A DNA stretch of 64,000 nt from Paenibacillus nanensis (GTDB lineage Bacteria; Bacillota; Bacilli; Paenibacillales; Paenibacillaceae), in the NCBI RefSeq assembly GCF_003583765.1, contig NZ_QXQA01000010.1, positions 62,001 to 126,000 on the forward strand, in the 5' to 3' direction. The notes below the pieces were generated by a model. That model was not told where the DNA came from. It did no database searches and saw nothing but the letters and a program-made list of their open reading frames with translations. This document shows, piece after piece, positions 50,240 through 59,097 of the stretch. The position numbers and the translations under genes were made by a program. How positions within the stretch are numbered: the stretch's first letter is position 1; every line of letters starts with the position of its first letter.

Positions 50240-51127
50240 ATGAACAAACGAATGGTCAAAGTCGCAGCCACACAGATGAGCTGCTCCGCCGATAGAGACG
50301 AGAACATCCGCAAGGCCGACGCGCTGGTTCGCGAAGCGGCCAAGCAGGGCGCGCAAATTATTTTGCTGCAGGAGCTGTTCGAGACGCCTTACTTCTGCCA
50401 GAAGGAGAAGTCGGACTACTACGTGTACGCTTCCGAGATGGAGCAGAACGCGGCAATCAACCACTTCCGTCAAGTCGCGAAGGAGCTGCAGGTCGTACTG
50501 CCGATCAGCTTCTACGAGAAGAAAAATAACGCCCGCTACAACTCGCTCGCGGTCATCGACGCCGACGGCGAGATTCTAGGCCGTTACCGCAAGAGCCATA
50601 TCCCGGACGGTCCGGGCTATGAAGAGAAGTTCTATTTCAACCCCGGCGATACGGGCTTTAAGGTTTGGAATACGCGCTACGCGAAAATCGGCGTCGGCAT
50701 CTGCTGGGATCAATGGTATCCGGAAGCGGCGCGCTGCATGGCGCTGATGGGCGCGGAGATCCTGTTCTACCCGACCGCGATCGGCTCGGAGCCGCAGGAC
50801 GGCTCGATCGATTCCAAAGATCACTGGCAGACTTGCATGCTGGGCCATGCGGCCTGCAACCTGGTGCCTGTCGTCGCTTCGAACCGCGTAGGCGTGGAGA
50901 CGGATTGCGATTCCAGCATTACCTTCTACGGCTCCTCCTTCATCGCGGGCCCGCAAGGCAACAAAATCGCTGAAGCCAACCGCACGGAAGAGACGGTGCT
51001 GGTCGCAGAATTCGACCTGAACCAGCTGGAGACCCAGCGCATCGAATGGGGCATCTTCCGCGACCGCCGTCCGGACCTGTACGGCATCATCGCGTCGTAC
51101 GACGGAGAGCTTCGCATCAATTCCTAA
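50240..51127 (+). CDS. aguB: N-carbamoylputrescine amidase
   Basis: 295 residues of the carbon-nitrogen hydrolase (nitrilase) superfamily. It converts N-carbamoylputrescine to putrescine, CO2 and ammonia, the step after AguA. The catalytic triad is visible: Glu in ILLQELFETPYF, Lys in GRYRKSHIPDG and Cys in GVGICWDQWYPEAAR. Length and context fit AguB and not the related beta-ureidopropionase. The start follows GAGGAGGTTTCAG. The pair is likely co-transcribed and ends at a strong terminator. Confidence 0.97.
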   Translation: MNKRMVKVAATQMSCSADRDENIRKADALVREAAKQGAQIILLQELFETPYFCQKEKSDYYVYASEMEQNAAINHFRQVAKELQVVLPISFYEKKNNARYNSLAVIDADGEILGRYRKSHIPDGPGYEEKFYFNPGDTGFKVWNTRYAKIGVGICWDQWYPEAARCMALMGAEILFYPTAIGSEPQDGSIDSKDHWQTCMLGHAACNLVPVVASNRVGVETDCDSSITFYGSSFIAGPQGNKIAEANRTEETVLVAEFDLNQLETQRIEWGIFRDRRPDLYGIIASYDGELRINS

Positions 51128-51168
51128 TAGCCTTAGGCGTCAAACGCCGTAGGCATACCAACATGAAC

Positions 51169-51201
51169 AAGCCGGCCGCATTTCTGCGGCCGGCTTATTT
51201 T
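51169..51201. terminator. Bidirectional terminator after aguB
   Basis: 12-bp stem AAGCCGGCCGCA / TGCGGCCGGCTT with TATTTTG tail, between aguB and the convergent YdeI-like gene. Confidence 0.9.
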
Positions 51202-51202
51202 G

Positions 51203-51769
51203 TTAATCCAGAAGACGGCCGTCATCATGCCATTGGCCGTACATTTTATTTTCCCTGGTGCTCGCTATAAATTTGTCCAACCGGCTTTTAAACACTTCCG
51301 GCTCATTTTTAAGGCTTTGAATCGTGTCGATTCGAACCCTTTTATATAGCTCCGGGAACGCCATAAAATGCTCCCACACTTTCTTATCCTCTCTGAGCCT
51401 TTGTTCAATTACAGGGTCAATTTGGAAGGAATGGGGATTCATATCCGGAAGCGCCTTTCTTCCTTCGTCTGTCATGAGCCCCAGCCTCTCGAGGCGCCGG
51501 ACGCGCTCTTTGTTCAGCTCGGTCCATAAGCTTCGTTTGCTCCGGGGAGACAGCCTCTGCGCCGTCTCCGTATCGGATATTTTCTTTTTTACGCCGTCGA
51601 TCCAGCCGAAGCATAACGATTCCTCGACCGCGTCCAAGTAGAGCAAGGTGCCGGGTCTTGGCTTCATGCTGACAATGATCCAGCAGCATTTTTCCGTCTT
51701 GCCGTTCTCCTGCAGCCAAGCCCTCAATTCCTCTCTTGATTTGGCTGGCAGCAGATTTTCAATGTCCAT
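51203..51769 (-). CDS. YdeI/OmpD-associated family protein
   Basis: A 188-residue protein of the YdeI family (bacteriocin-protection/OmpD-associated): early SREELRAWLQENGKTEKCCWIIV, central LYLDAVEESLCFGWIDGVKKK, RSKRSLWTELNKERVRRLERLGLM, and the C-terminal KNEPEVFKSRLDKFI. It is soluble and its reaction is unknown. Its ATG shares one base with the TAA of the upstream DinB gene (TAATG), so the two are translationally coupled. Last gene of the unit. Confidence 0.9.
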   Translation of the reverse strand: MDIENLLPAKSREELRAWLQENGKTEKCCWIIVSMKPRPGTLLYLDAVEESLCFGWIDGVKKKISDTETAQRLSPRSKRSLWTELNKERVRRLERLGLMTDEGRKALPDMNPHSFQIDPVIEQRLREDKKVWEHFMAFPELYKRVRIDTIQSLKNEPEVFKSRLDKFIASTRENKMYGQWHDDGRLLD

Positions 51770-52284
51770 TAGCTTGCGGATCCAACAGGCTCTTGGTACC
51801 AATACAGCGCGTAGTCGTTCATGGTAGAGGCATGGCCGAGCTGACGGAGCATCGTCGACACATTGCCCCTGTGGTAGCTGCCGTGATTGGCGACATGCAG
51901 CACAATTTCCGAATAGCTCGTTTGGCGGATGCCGGCGAACGGATTGTCGAGCAGAATGGATTGCTCCAGATCTGGCTGGCTCCGGAACCACTCCCGGTAC
52001 TGCTCTGAGAGCTGCGCAAACCGTTCGGCATATCCGTCGGCGGAATCCAGAATGTCCGCATGACGCATACATTCCTGCAGCGCCTCCCGCATTTCCATGC
52101 CTGTTAAAATCAGATACCACATTTTATCCACCACATAGATGTGGTTGAGGGCGTGCGCGATAGTCGGGTACGAGCTGTTCACTTCTTGACTTAGCACCGA
52201 GGACGGCAGTTCCTTGATTCTTCCTAAGATCGTTTGGTTGGCCCATGCGTGGTAATTGAACATTTCAATAGGGTAATTTGTCAT
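51769..52284 (-). CDS. DinB-family protein
   Basis: A 171-residue four-helix-bundle protein. The metal-binding His triad of the DinB/YfiT fold is visible: the early HAWANQTIL (His ~12), AHALNHIYVVD (His ~44) and HVANHGSYHRG (~130-140). Members are thiol transferases or unknown metal enzymes. The start follows AAAGGAG; an earlier frame extension has no signal. It is coupled to the YdeI-like gene and lies 83 bp after a WYL regulator on the same strand. Confidence 0.92.
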   Translation of the reverse strand: MTNYPIEMFNYHAWANQTILGRIKELPSSVLSQEVNSSYPTIAHALNHIYVVDKMWYLILTGMEMREALQECMRHADILDSADGYAERFAQLSEQYREWFRSQPDLEQSILLDNPFAGIRQTSYSEIVLHVANHGSYHRGNVSTMLRQLGHASTMNDYALYWYQEPVGSAS

Positions 52285-52367
52285 TCGTATCGTCTCCTTT
52301 TGATGCGATATAGGATTTGTTTTGGCTTCTGTCGTCATTATAAAAAAAGTAATATGACAACAGACTG

Positions 52368-53282
52368 TCATACTACTTCATAAAGTTTGAGCGTATTTTT
52401 AAGCTGTTCTTTTAGGATGTCCCGCAGCGCGGGAGGCTCGAGAACCTCGGCGCCGCTGCCGAAGCTGAGCAGCTTGGACCAAAGCCAACGCGCTGTAAGC
52501 GGCCTGTACACCGATATTCGCATCGTCATGCTTCCGTCGGGATGGAATTGCTTATCGGCCTGATGAAACTCGTCCAGCGCATCCGCCAAAGCTTCGGGAC
52601 CAACCCGCACCACAACCTCCTCCGCCAGATCCAGCCCCGCCCTGCCTGATGAAGCGGCATCCTTCGACTCGGAATTCGGCTGGAAGGTCTCCTGTGTCGG
52701 GGTCAAATTCAACATCCGGGATAACCGGAATTCCCGATATTCCTGCCGCGTCCGGCAAAAGCCGTGAACGTACCAGTTCCCAAATTTAAAATGCAGCTTC
52801 ATCGGTTCTACATCACGGGTCGTGCGTTCATTATTGGCATTGATGTATTCAAACCGGACGACCATTCGTTCCTTAATGGCCGCGCGCAGATGAGGCAGCG
52901 CGTCGGGATCCGTACGTCGGGTATCCAGGTCCACCGCCAGAATCGGAGTCTCATGCTCCTCTCCAATCGTTTGCAGCCGTTCGATGGTTCCTTGCGCGCG
53001 CTCATCCTCAAACACGGTGGAGAGACTGCTGAGAACAGTAATCAGGGAAGCGACATCATACGAGCCGAGCAGGCTTTTATCCATTTTGAAACCGTCCATC
53101 ATTCCAAATCCGCCCTTATAACCCTGGTAAGACACGACCGGGAAGCCGGCGGCGCAGATCGCGTCGATATCTCTGTATATGGTTCGCGGGGATACTTGAA
53201 ACTCATCGGCCAGCATGGTGGCCGAGATCACTTCATTGTTCAACAGCTTATAGATGATCGAAATCAATCGTTCCAGTTTCAT
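52368..53282 (-). CDS. YafY-type WYL transcriptional regulator
   Basis: A 304-residue regulator with an N-terminal HTH (~1-60; SATMLADEFQVSPRTIYRDIDAI), WYL domain (~140-215; VVRFEYINANNERTTRDVEPMKLHF, WYVHGFCRTRQEYREFRLSRM) and C-terminal WCX region. ATG 53282 (MKLERLI) lies seven bases after GGAGG; an earlier ATG is too close to that site. It is the first gene before DinB and YdeI and divergent from the LnrK-like operon, so it may control either. Confidence 0.92.
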   Translation of the reverse strand: MKLERLISIIYKLLNNEVISATMLADEFQVSPRTIYRDIDAICAAGFPVVSYQGYKGGFGMMDGFKMDKSLLGSYDVASLITVLSSLSTVFEDERAQGTIERLQTIGEEHETPILAVDLDTRRTDPDALPHLRAAIKERMVVRFEYINANNERTTRDVEPMKLHFKFGNWYVHGFCRTRQEYREFRLSRMLNLTPTQETFQPNSESKDAASSGRAGLDLAEEVVVRVGPEALADALDEFHQADKQFHPDGSMTMRISVYRPLTARWLWSKLLSFGSGAEVLEPPALRDILKEQLKNTLKLYEVV

Positions 53283-53320
53283 AGGCATTCCTCCGTTATC
53301 CATTCCGTCATTTGGTCGTT

Positions 53321-53377
53321 ATTATAGCACATCAGGGCCCGCCATTAATTTACAACCTGGCGGGGGTGCGGTAACAT
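53321..53377. promoter_or_regulatory. Overlapping divergent promoters with inverted repeat
   Basis: Plus strand: TTTACA (53349), 17 bp, TAACAT (53372) for the regulator-kinase-ABC operon. Minus strand: TATAAT (53321-53326) with a weak TTAATG 16 bp upstream for the WYL gene. An inverted repeat CCCGCCA / TGGCGGG (53338-53364) covers both -35 zones. Confidence 0.55.
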
Positions 53378-53415
53378 CTAAGCAGAGAGTAGAGACGGAC
53401 GGGAGCGTGGACAGG

Positions 53416-54075
53416 TTGAAAATAAAGGTGTTAATCGCCGATGACAACTCCTTCGTGCGCGAAGGGATGCGGATTATACTTGCAACTTTTGAGGATTGCG
53501 AGGTTGAGGCGGCGGTAGAGAACGGGAAGGAAGCTGCGGCTTACTGCGAGCGGCATGAGGTTGACGTGGCGCTGCTCGACGTGCAAATGCCGGTGATGGA
53601 CGGTGTGGAGGCGACAAAGCTGATCTCGGAGCGGACAAAAACCAAGGTGCTTATCCTGACGACCTTTGACGATGACGCGTTTATCCAGGCGGCGATCCGG
53701 AACGGGGCGAAAGGCTATTTGTTGAAAAACAACGAGCCTGAACGCATTCGCGACGCGATTCGTACGGTCTATCACGGGCATCATGTTCTGCAGGATGTCG
53801 TGCTTGATAAGCTCGCCGCGGGCTTGCTTGCGGACAAGGAGTCGGAGAAGAAGGCCGCGGGTGGGGACAAAATCGATAGAAGCCTGTTCACGGCGAGGGA
53901 GCTCGAGATTATGTCGCTGATCGCAAAGGGCCTGTCCAACAAAGAAATTTCGAAGCAGGCCTTTCTTTCCGAAGGCACGGTCGCGAACCATATTACGTCC
54001 ATTTTAAGCAAGACCGGCCTAGAGCATCGGACTCAAATTGCGATCTATTACTTGACGGGAGAGGTTCAGAAGTGA
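53416..54075 (+). CDS. NarL-type response regulator (LnrK-like)
   Basis: A 219-residue regulator: receiver (~1-120) with acidic pair ADDN, phospho-Asp in VALLDVQMPVMDG, Thr in ILTTFDDD, Lys in YLLKNN; LuxR-type HTH (~155-215; FTARELEIMSLIAKGLSNKEISKQAFLSEGTVANHI). The TTG 53416 start lies ten bases after GGGAG; a GTG at 53407 is too close. Overlaps the kinase gene by four bases. With the three ABC genes the set resembles the LnrJKLMN (YfiJKLMN) polyene-lipopeptide resistance system of Bacillus subtilis (order of kinase and regulator reversed). Confidence 0.93.
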   Translation: MKIKVLIADDNSFVREGMRIILATFEDCEVEAAVENGKEAAAYCERHEVDVALLDVQMPVMDGVEATKLISERTKTKVLILTTFDDDAFIQAAIRNGAKGYLLKNNEPERIRDAIRTVYHGHHVLQDVVLDKLAAGLLADKESEKKAAGGDKIDRSLFTARELEIMSLIAKGLSNKEISKQAFLSEGTVANHITSILSKTGLEHRTQIAIYYLTGEVQK

Positions 54076-55196
54076 TCGAACGCAACCGTATGCCGGAAGG
54101 CTGGATGATCGGGTTCAAGTCGGCGGTTCTGCTGTACGTTATCCTGTCCACCTACGAGACGGACCGCGGCGGCTGGTATATCGTCATGCTTTTGCTCTAT
54201 ATAAGCCTCGAGCTTTTAGGTTATCTCGTGAAGGGAAGCCATTACAAAAGACTGGCGGCGGTCCTCACGGTCGCGTTCGTATGCGCGGCTGCCTATTGGA
54301 TGCATCCTGCTCTTATTTTGTTGGCCCCGATGGCGGTTCATAGTCTCGCCGATTCCATCGTTCGGCAGCGCGTTTTTATTTTTGTGCTGATGCTGCTCCC
54401 GATTTTTATTGTTCCGGACAGTATCGTATTTCTATACGGTTTGCTGGCCTGCATAGCCTTTCTATACAACGAGATGGCAAGCGCCCATATGCGAAGAACG
54501 GATTTTCTGAAAAAAACAGTGGAAGAGCTGCGCGCGGACAATCAGCGGCTCCGAAAAAGCGTCAGCGAACACGGCGAGTACATCCGCCAGTCGGAATATA
54601 CATTCAAGCTCGAGGAACGGAACCGCTTGTCGCAAGAAATTCACGATAAAATCGGCCACTCCATGACGGGCGCGTTAATCCAGATGGAGGCGGCCAAACG
54701 GCTGCAGGCGACGGATGCGGAGAAGTCGGCCGAGCTGCTGCAGAACGCCATTCAGATCTCCAAAGACGGCATCGAGAGCATCCGGCTTGTGTTGAAAAAT
54801 ATGAAGCCGCTCATCGAGCAGCTGGGATTAAATCGCATGAAGCTGTTTGTAGACGAATTCTCGGCTACGCATAATCTGCCGACGACGCTTTCCTTTGAAG
54901 GGGACATGGACCGGATCGAAGCGCTCCATTGGAGGGTCATTCAGCAGAACGTGACGGAGGCGTTAACGAACACGGTGAAATACGCGCGGGCGACCGCCGC
55001 TTCCGTCCATATTGAGGTGCTTAATACGTTAATTAAAGTGAACGTGTCGGATAACGGGGCGGGAGCGGCTAAAGTTGTAAAGGGCCTCGGCATCGCCGGG
55101 ATGGAGGAGAGGGCGGCGGCGTTAGGCGGGAAGGTCATTGTCGACGGCTCGGCGGGCTTTTCCGTTACGACCCTTCTTCCCTATGTCAAGACATGA
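54072..55196 (+). CDS. NarL-type sensor histidine kinase (LnrJ-like)
   Basis: A 374-residue kinase with four to six short membrane helices (~10-130), a coiled coil, HisKA_3 (~180-245; LEERNRLSQEIHDKIGHSMTG with the phospho-His and following Asp) and HATPase (~280-372; N-box EALTNTVKYARA, SDNGAG, GLGIAGMEERAAALGG). All motifs intact. The GTG start overlaps the regulator stop (GTGA). It senses envelope-active compounds in the related Lnr/Lia systems (family inference). Confidence 0.93.
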   Translation: MIERNRMPEGWMIGFKSAVLLYVILSTYETDRGGWYIVMLLLYISLELLGYLVKGSHYKRLAAVLTVAFVCAAAYWMHPALILLAPMAVHSLADSIVRQRVFIFVLMLLPIFIVPDSIVFLYGLLACIAFLYNEMASAHMRRTDFLKKTVEELRADNQRLRKSVSEHGEYIRQSEYTFKLEERNRLSQEIHDKIGHSMTGALIQMEAAKRLQATDAEKSAELLQNAIQISKDGIESIRLVLKNMKPLIEQLGLNRMKLFVDEFSATHNLPTTLSFEGDMDRIEALHWRVIQQNVTEALTNTVKYARATAASVHIEVLNTLIKVNVSDNGAGAAKVVKGLGIAGMEERAAALGGKVIVDGSAGFSVTTLLPYVKT

Positions 55197-55214
55197 AAGA
55201 ATAAGCTAGCAAAA

Positions 55215-55230
55215 CATGAGAATTCTCATG
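55215..55230. promoter_or_regulatory. Perfect 16-bp palindrome before the ABC genes
   Basis: CATGAGAATTCTCATG, 84 bp before the ABC ATPase start and just ahead of a hairpin that resembles a terminator. A candidate operator for the adjacent response regulator. Confidence 0.5.
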
Positions 55231-55236
55231 CCGAAG

Positions 55237-55274
55237 GATGAACTTGTGCACTATCGCAGGGTTCATCTTTTTTT
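55237..55274 (+). terminator. Terminator between kinase and ABC genes
   Basis: GATGAAC (55237) pairs with GTTCATC (55261), followed by seven T; it could separate sensor genes from transporter genes, or act as an attenuator. Confidence 0.7.
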
Positions 55275-55313
55275 GTACGATGAGTTCAGAAGAGAAACGC
55301 GGGAGGGAATAGA

Positions 55314-56261
55314 ATGAACAACGTGCTTCAATTAAAACAGCTGACCAAAACCTATGGAGACTTCGCGGCGGTCGACCAATTGTCGCTAAGCATTAAAGAA
55401 GGAGAAATTTTCGGCTTTCTCGGGGCGAACGGGGCGGGAAAAAGCACGACGATTCATATGATCGCTTCGTTGATTCCGATCACGAAAGGCGAAATCGAGG
55501 TGCTCGGGAAGAACATTGTGAAGAACAGAAGATTTGCCAAATCGAATATCGGCATCGTTCCTCAAGAGATTGCCATTTATGAAGATATGACCGCTTATGA
55601 GAATGTGCGATTTTTTGCCGGGCTGTACGGGTTAAGAGGGGCGCTGCTGAAAAGCAGAACGGAGGAGGCGCTCGCGTTCGTGGGACTCGACGACAAGCAC
55701 CGCAGCTTCCCGAGAGATTTCTCCGGCGGCATGAAGCGGCGCCTCAACATCGCCTGCGCGATCGCTCACCGGCCGAAGCTGATTATTATGGATGAACCGA
55801 CCGTCGGCATCGACCCGCAGTCGCGCAATTATATTTTGGAATCGGTGAAGAAGCTGAATGCGATGGGCAGCACCGTCATCTATACGAGCCATTACATGGA
55901 GGAGGTCGAGGAGATCTGCACGCGGATCGCGATTATCGACCATGGCAAAATTATCGCGGAAGGAACGCAGGCGCAGCTGAAATCGATTATTACCGACCAG
56001 AAAACAATCGGGATTGAAGTCCGGACGATGGAAGGGCTGAACCTGGAGAAGCTAAGCGGCATCGCGGGCGTAAGATCGGTGGAGGCGAATGAGGAGCGCC
56101 GCGAGATAAGGGTCAGCTCCGACGCTGAAGTGAATAATTTGAACCGCATTTTGAAGGAGCTGCTCGCGGACGGGATGGAAATTCGCGCAGTCGAAGAGAG
56201 GCAGCCCAGCCTGGAGACGGTATTCCTTACGCTTACGGGCCGGAGCCTTCGGGATAACTAA
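55314..56261 (+). CDS. ABC transporter ATP-binding protein (LnrL/NatA-like)
   Basis: A 315-residue ATPase of the drug-export (DRA/NatA) group: Walker A GANGAGKST, Q-loop PQEIAIYEDMTAYENVRFFAGLYGL, signature FSGGMKRRLN, Walker B LIIMDEPTVGIDP, and an H-loop in TSHYMEEVEEIC. The C-terminal ~80 residues are the extra regulatory domain common in this group. It powers the two ABC-2 permeases that follow. Start ATG follows GGGAGGG; 18 bp separate it from the first permease. Confidence 0.95.
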   Translation: MNNVLQLKQLTKTYGDFAAVDQLSLSIKEGEIFGFLGANGAGKSTTIHMIASLIPITKGEIEVLGKNIVKNRRFAKSNIGIVPQEIAIYEDMTAYENVRFFAGLYGLRGALLKSRTEEALAFVGLDDKHRSFPRDFSGGMKRRLNIACAIAHRPKLIIMDEPTVGIDPQSRNYILESVKKLNAMGSTVIYTSHYMEEVEEICTRIAIIDHGKIIAEGTQAQLKSIITDQKTIGIEVRTMEGLNLEKLSGIAGVRSVEANEERREIRVSSDAEVNNLNRILKELLADGMEIRAVEERQPSLETVFLTLTGRSLRDN

Positions 56262-56279
56262 CGAGAGGAGGAGAGCGAA

Positions 56280-57392
56280 TTGAATATATGGCGAATTGCG
56301 GTTAAGGAAATGCTCGTAAGCCGGGATGTGAAGATGCTGCTTTTTATGCTGGCGACACCCGTCCTCCTGATGCTGATTCTCGGCACCGTCCTATCGAATG
56401 CATTTAGCGGAAGCCAGGCGGCGGGCGACATTCGGGTCCTGTATATAAGCGAGTCGGGCGTGACGGCTGATGAACTGGCCGCTCAAGCGGAAGCGAAAGG
56501 GGTTATCCTCGAACAGGCATCCTCCGGCATGGAGGAGTCGCTTCGCGAGGTTCAGGATGGGAGCTATACGGGCTTCATGATGATAAAGGAAGCGGGCATT
56601 CATTATTACGGCAACAGCCGCAGTAAGCTGGAGAACGGTATCGTGAACGGGCTGCTGACGGGAATCGCGGAACGCTCCAAGCTGGAGGCGACGCTGACCG
56701 AGCTGCCGAATGAGGGGGGCGCTGCCGCTGCCGCCGGCGGGAATGCTGGATTGGTGAAGGAGACGCTGCTGGAGGGATCGCCGCGTCCGGGCGCGATGGA
56801 CTACTTCGCGATTGCGGTGACAACGATGAGCATTTTCTATTATGCGGCAACCGCCGGACAGCTTATCGATAACGAGAGGGTCCGCAATACCGCAGCAAGG
56901 CTGCTCGCCGCGCCCGTCTCGAAATATGAAATTTTTACGGGGAAAGTGATTGGCAATGTCGTGCTGAATACGCTTTTTGTCGCGGTAGTGGTGTTTATCA
57001 GCAAATATATGTATGACGCGAATTGGGGCAGCAACATGGGGCTGGTATTCCTAGTGCTTATCTCGCTTATCGTGTTCACCATCAGCATGGGGCTGGCCAT
57101 CAGCTATTTGATTAAAGGGAAGGCGGCCGGCGCGGTCATTATGATCATTATTCAATTGGCCTGTCTTTTCGGAGGATCGTATTTTCAAGTTGTCGATAAC
57201 GGCGATTTCATCAGCGTGATGTCTCGGTATTCGCCGCTCACATGGTCGAACGAAGCATTGGTCGGCATCATTTACGGCAATGATAGCGGCGAACTGTTCG
57301 CGGCTTCCGAAGCGATCCTGCTCAATATCGGTATTTCCGCCGCGCTGCTTGCAGCGTCGATATTCATCATGCGCAGAAGGGAGGGGCTCTAA
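56280..57392 (+). CDS. ABC-2 type permease (LnrM-like)
   Basis: A 370-residue permease of the ABC-2 family: one membrane helix near residue 25, a large extracytoplasmic loop (~45-170), then five membrane helices (~175-368), as in drug and lipopeptide exporters. The segment GAMDYFAIAVTTMSIFYYAATAGQLI is the typical start of the membrane part. The TTG start follows GAGGAGGAG. The stop is followed at once by the next permease gene. Confidence 0.93.
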   Translation: MNIWRIAVKEMLVSRDVKMLLFMLATPVLLMLILGTVLSNAFSGSQAAGDIRVLYISESGVTADELAAQAEAKGVILEQASSGMEESLREVQDGSYTGFMMIKEAGIHYYGNSRSKLENGIVNGLLTGIAERSKLEATLTELPNEGGAAAAAGGNAGLVKETLLEGSPRPGAMDYFAIAVTTMSIFYYAATAGQLIDNERVRNTAARLLAAPVSKYEIFTGKVIGNVVLNTLFVAVVVFISKYMYDANWGSNMGLVFLVLISLIVFTISMGLAISYLIKGKAAGAVIMIIIQLACLFGGSYFQVVDNGDFISVMSRYSPLTWSNEALVGIIYGNDSGELFAASEAILLNIGISAALLAASIFIMRRREGL

Positions 57393-58547
57393 GTGAAGGA
57401 TACGTTATGGGTATTCCGCAGAACGATGACAACGATGCTTAGAAGCTACAAGAGCCTTTTATTATACTTGATCGGCCCCATTGTCGGCATTGGGCTATCG
57501 TTCCTTATTTACGGCAATGAGCAACAAGTCGCCTTTCGCGTCGCTGTCGTTAATTTGGACGGCGAGCAGGCTGTAGCACAAGATGTCGCGTCATTTCTAA
57601 GCGGCGTCGAGCGGGTGAAGCTCAGCGAGCTTCAGAATGCGGAGGAGGCGCGGGAGCAGGTGCAGACCGGCAAGCTGGATGCTGCGCTCGTTCTGCCGAG
57701 CGGCTTCTCGCAAGGAATGATTTCGGGTGAAGGAAGCGCGGCGCTCGAGCTCGTGTCGATTGACTCGTCGATGGCCGCCTCGTATATCCGGACGTATTTG
57801 GACCCGCATTTGGAGAGCTTAACGGCGCTTGGGAGGACTGCTCTTGAGACAGGAACGGAATTTGAGGAGGCCTTGGCCAAGTATAGTTCGGCGGCATCTC
57901 CTGTGTCCGCGGAAGTAGTGGAAGACCGCTCGGTGCAGCGCGACATGACGAACCGCTCCATCGGCTATCTGGTTTTGTTTATGATGTTCTCCGCGGTGAA
58001 CCTGTCGGCCTTCATGATAAAGGAGAAGGAGAATCGCACCTATTTCCGGCTGCTCACGACTCCGATATCGGGCAGAACATATACCCTATCCAACGTAGCG
58101 GCTAATCTGGTGCTGCTGCTGGCGCAGATCGTCGCGATGCTGGTTGTGATGAAAGGTTTGTTCCACATCGATCCGGGCGTTCCGATGTGGCCGCTGGCGA
58201 TCGTATTGTTCCTCTTCGCTTGGGTGGCCGTCGCCCTATCGCTGGTGATCGTGGCCTTCTCCCGCCATTCGATGACGACATTGGCGCTCCAGAACCTGGT
58301 CATCATTCCGACTTGTTTGCTGGCGGGCTGCATGTTCCCGATCGATGCGATGCCGGAATCGATGCAAGGAATCGCCAAATTCCTGCCTCAGCGCTGGCTG
58401 CTCGACGCCATCGACCGGCTGCAGCAGGGCACAGCCCTAACGGAGCTTGGCATGCACTTGCTCACGCTCGCGGCCTTCGCGTTAGCCTTCACGCTCATTG
58501 CGGCCTACAAGTTCGGGCACAACAAGGACACAAGGACGTTTATCTAG
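57393..58547 (+). CDS. ABC-2 type permease (LnrN-like)
   Basis: A 384-residue partner permease with the same layout: helix ~20-40, extracytoplasmic loop (~45-185), five further helices (GYLVLFMMFSAVNLSAF onward), and FPIDAMPESMQGIAKFLPQRWLLDAI, a conserved late loop of ABC-2 exporters. The GTG start directly abuts the previous stop. It probably forms a heterodimer with the upstream permease (inference from Lnr-type systems). Confidence 0.93.
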   Translation: MKDTLWVFRRTMTTMLRSYKSLLLYLIGPIVGIGLSFLIYGNEQQVAFRVAVVNLDGEQAVAQDVASFLSGVERVKLSELQNAEEAREQVQTGKLDAALVLPSGFSQGMISGEGSAALELVSIDSSMAASYIRTYLDPHLESLTALGRTALETGTEFEEALAKYSSAASPVSAEVVEDRSVQRDMTNRSIGYLVLFMMFSAVNLSAFMIKEKENRTYFRLLTTPISGRTYTLSNVAANLVLLLAQIVAMLVVMKGLFHIDPGVPMWPLAIVLFLFAWVAVALSLVIVAFSRHSMTTLALQNLVIIPTCLLAGCMFPIDAMPESMQGIAKFLPQRWLLDAIDRLQQGTALTELGMHLLTLAAFALAFTLIAAYKFGHNKDTRTFI

Positions 58548-58762
58548 GAGCCGGGCCTGCTCCCTGTATGGGGAGCAATCGGGCGGCAACGGGGGCAACG
58601 CTTAGTCGGACAGCGGCGAGGCGGTGACAAGCGTCTTTCCGTTCCTTGAGGGGGGGGCGGATAGGGGCAAGCTGCGCGCCAATCCGTTGGGGCAGGGAGC
58701 GACTAACTCAATATCGCCCGCCGAGAGCCCGCTTGTCCTTTTGGGGACGGGGCAGGAATAGC
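58548..58762. other. Intergenic spacer after ABC operon
   Basis: A weak hairpin (TGCTCCC / GGGAGCA at 58558-58577) without a T tract may end the ABC transcript. The rest is GC-rich with no ribosome site or coding sense that I trust. Confidence 0.4.
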
Positions 58763-58949
58763 AAATAGCGCCAAAAGTACACCTATTCCTCGAAGAAAAG
58801 GGCAAAATTAGAAAAATAGCGTCAAAAATGCACCTATTTCATCCAAAGTAGCACTGAAGTGCCTGCAGCGGAGAAAATAAGTGCAGTTTTGGCGCTATTT
58901 GTTCGCTCAGTGGATTGTGCAGAAAATAAGTGCACTTTTGACGCTAATT
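58763..58949. repeat. Four-copy inverted/direct repeat cluster between convergent genes
   Basis: Two direct copies of a ~26-bp element (AAATAGCG(C/T)CAAAA...) start at 58763 and 58814, 51 bp apart. Two inverted copies lie at 58875-58900 and 58924-58949, 49 bp apart. The RNA or DNA could fold into one long hairpin or two. No gene from 58950 to 59097; that stretch is GC-rich and unexplained. Confidence 0.85.
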
Positions 58950-59097
58950 GTCTATCGAGTAGGTAATTCGGCAGCAGCAGTCGGTTCGGCTGTGACTGTC
59001 GGTTAATTTGGTAATGACTCGGCTCGCCGCGGGCCGCCGCAAGCAGCGGGCCAGCGCGTCCGGGCGCATGCCGCTCGGCTCGCCGCGCCCCGTCGCC

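Noticed and set aside
58558..58577. Strong terminator of the ABC operon
   Set aside because: The 7-bp stem lacks a T tract; kept only as a weak possibility.
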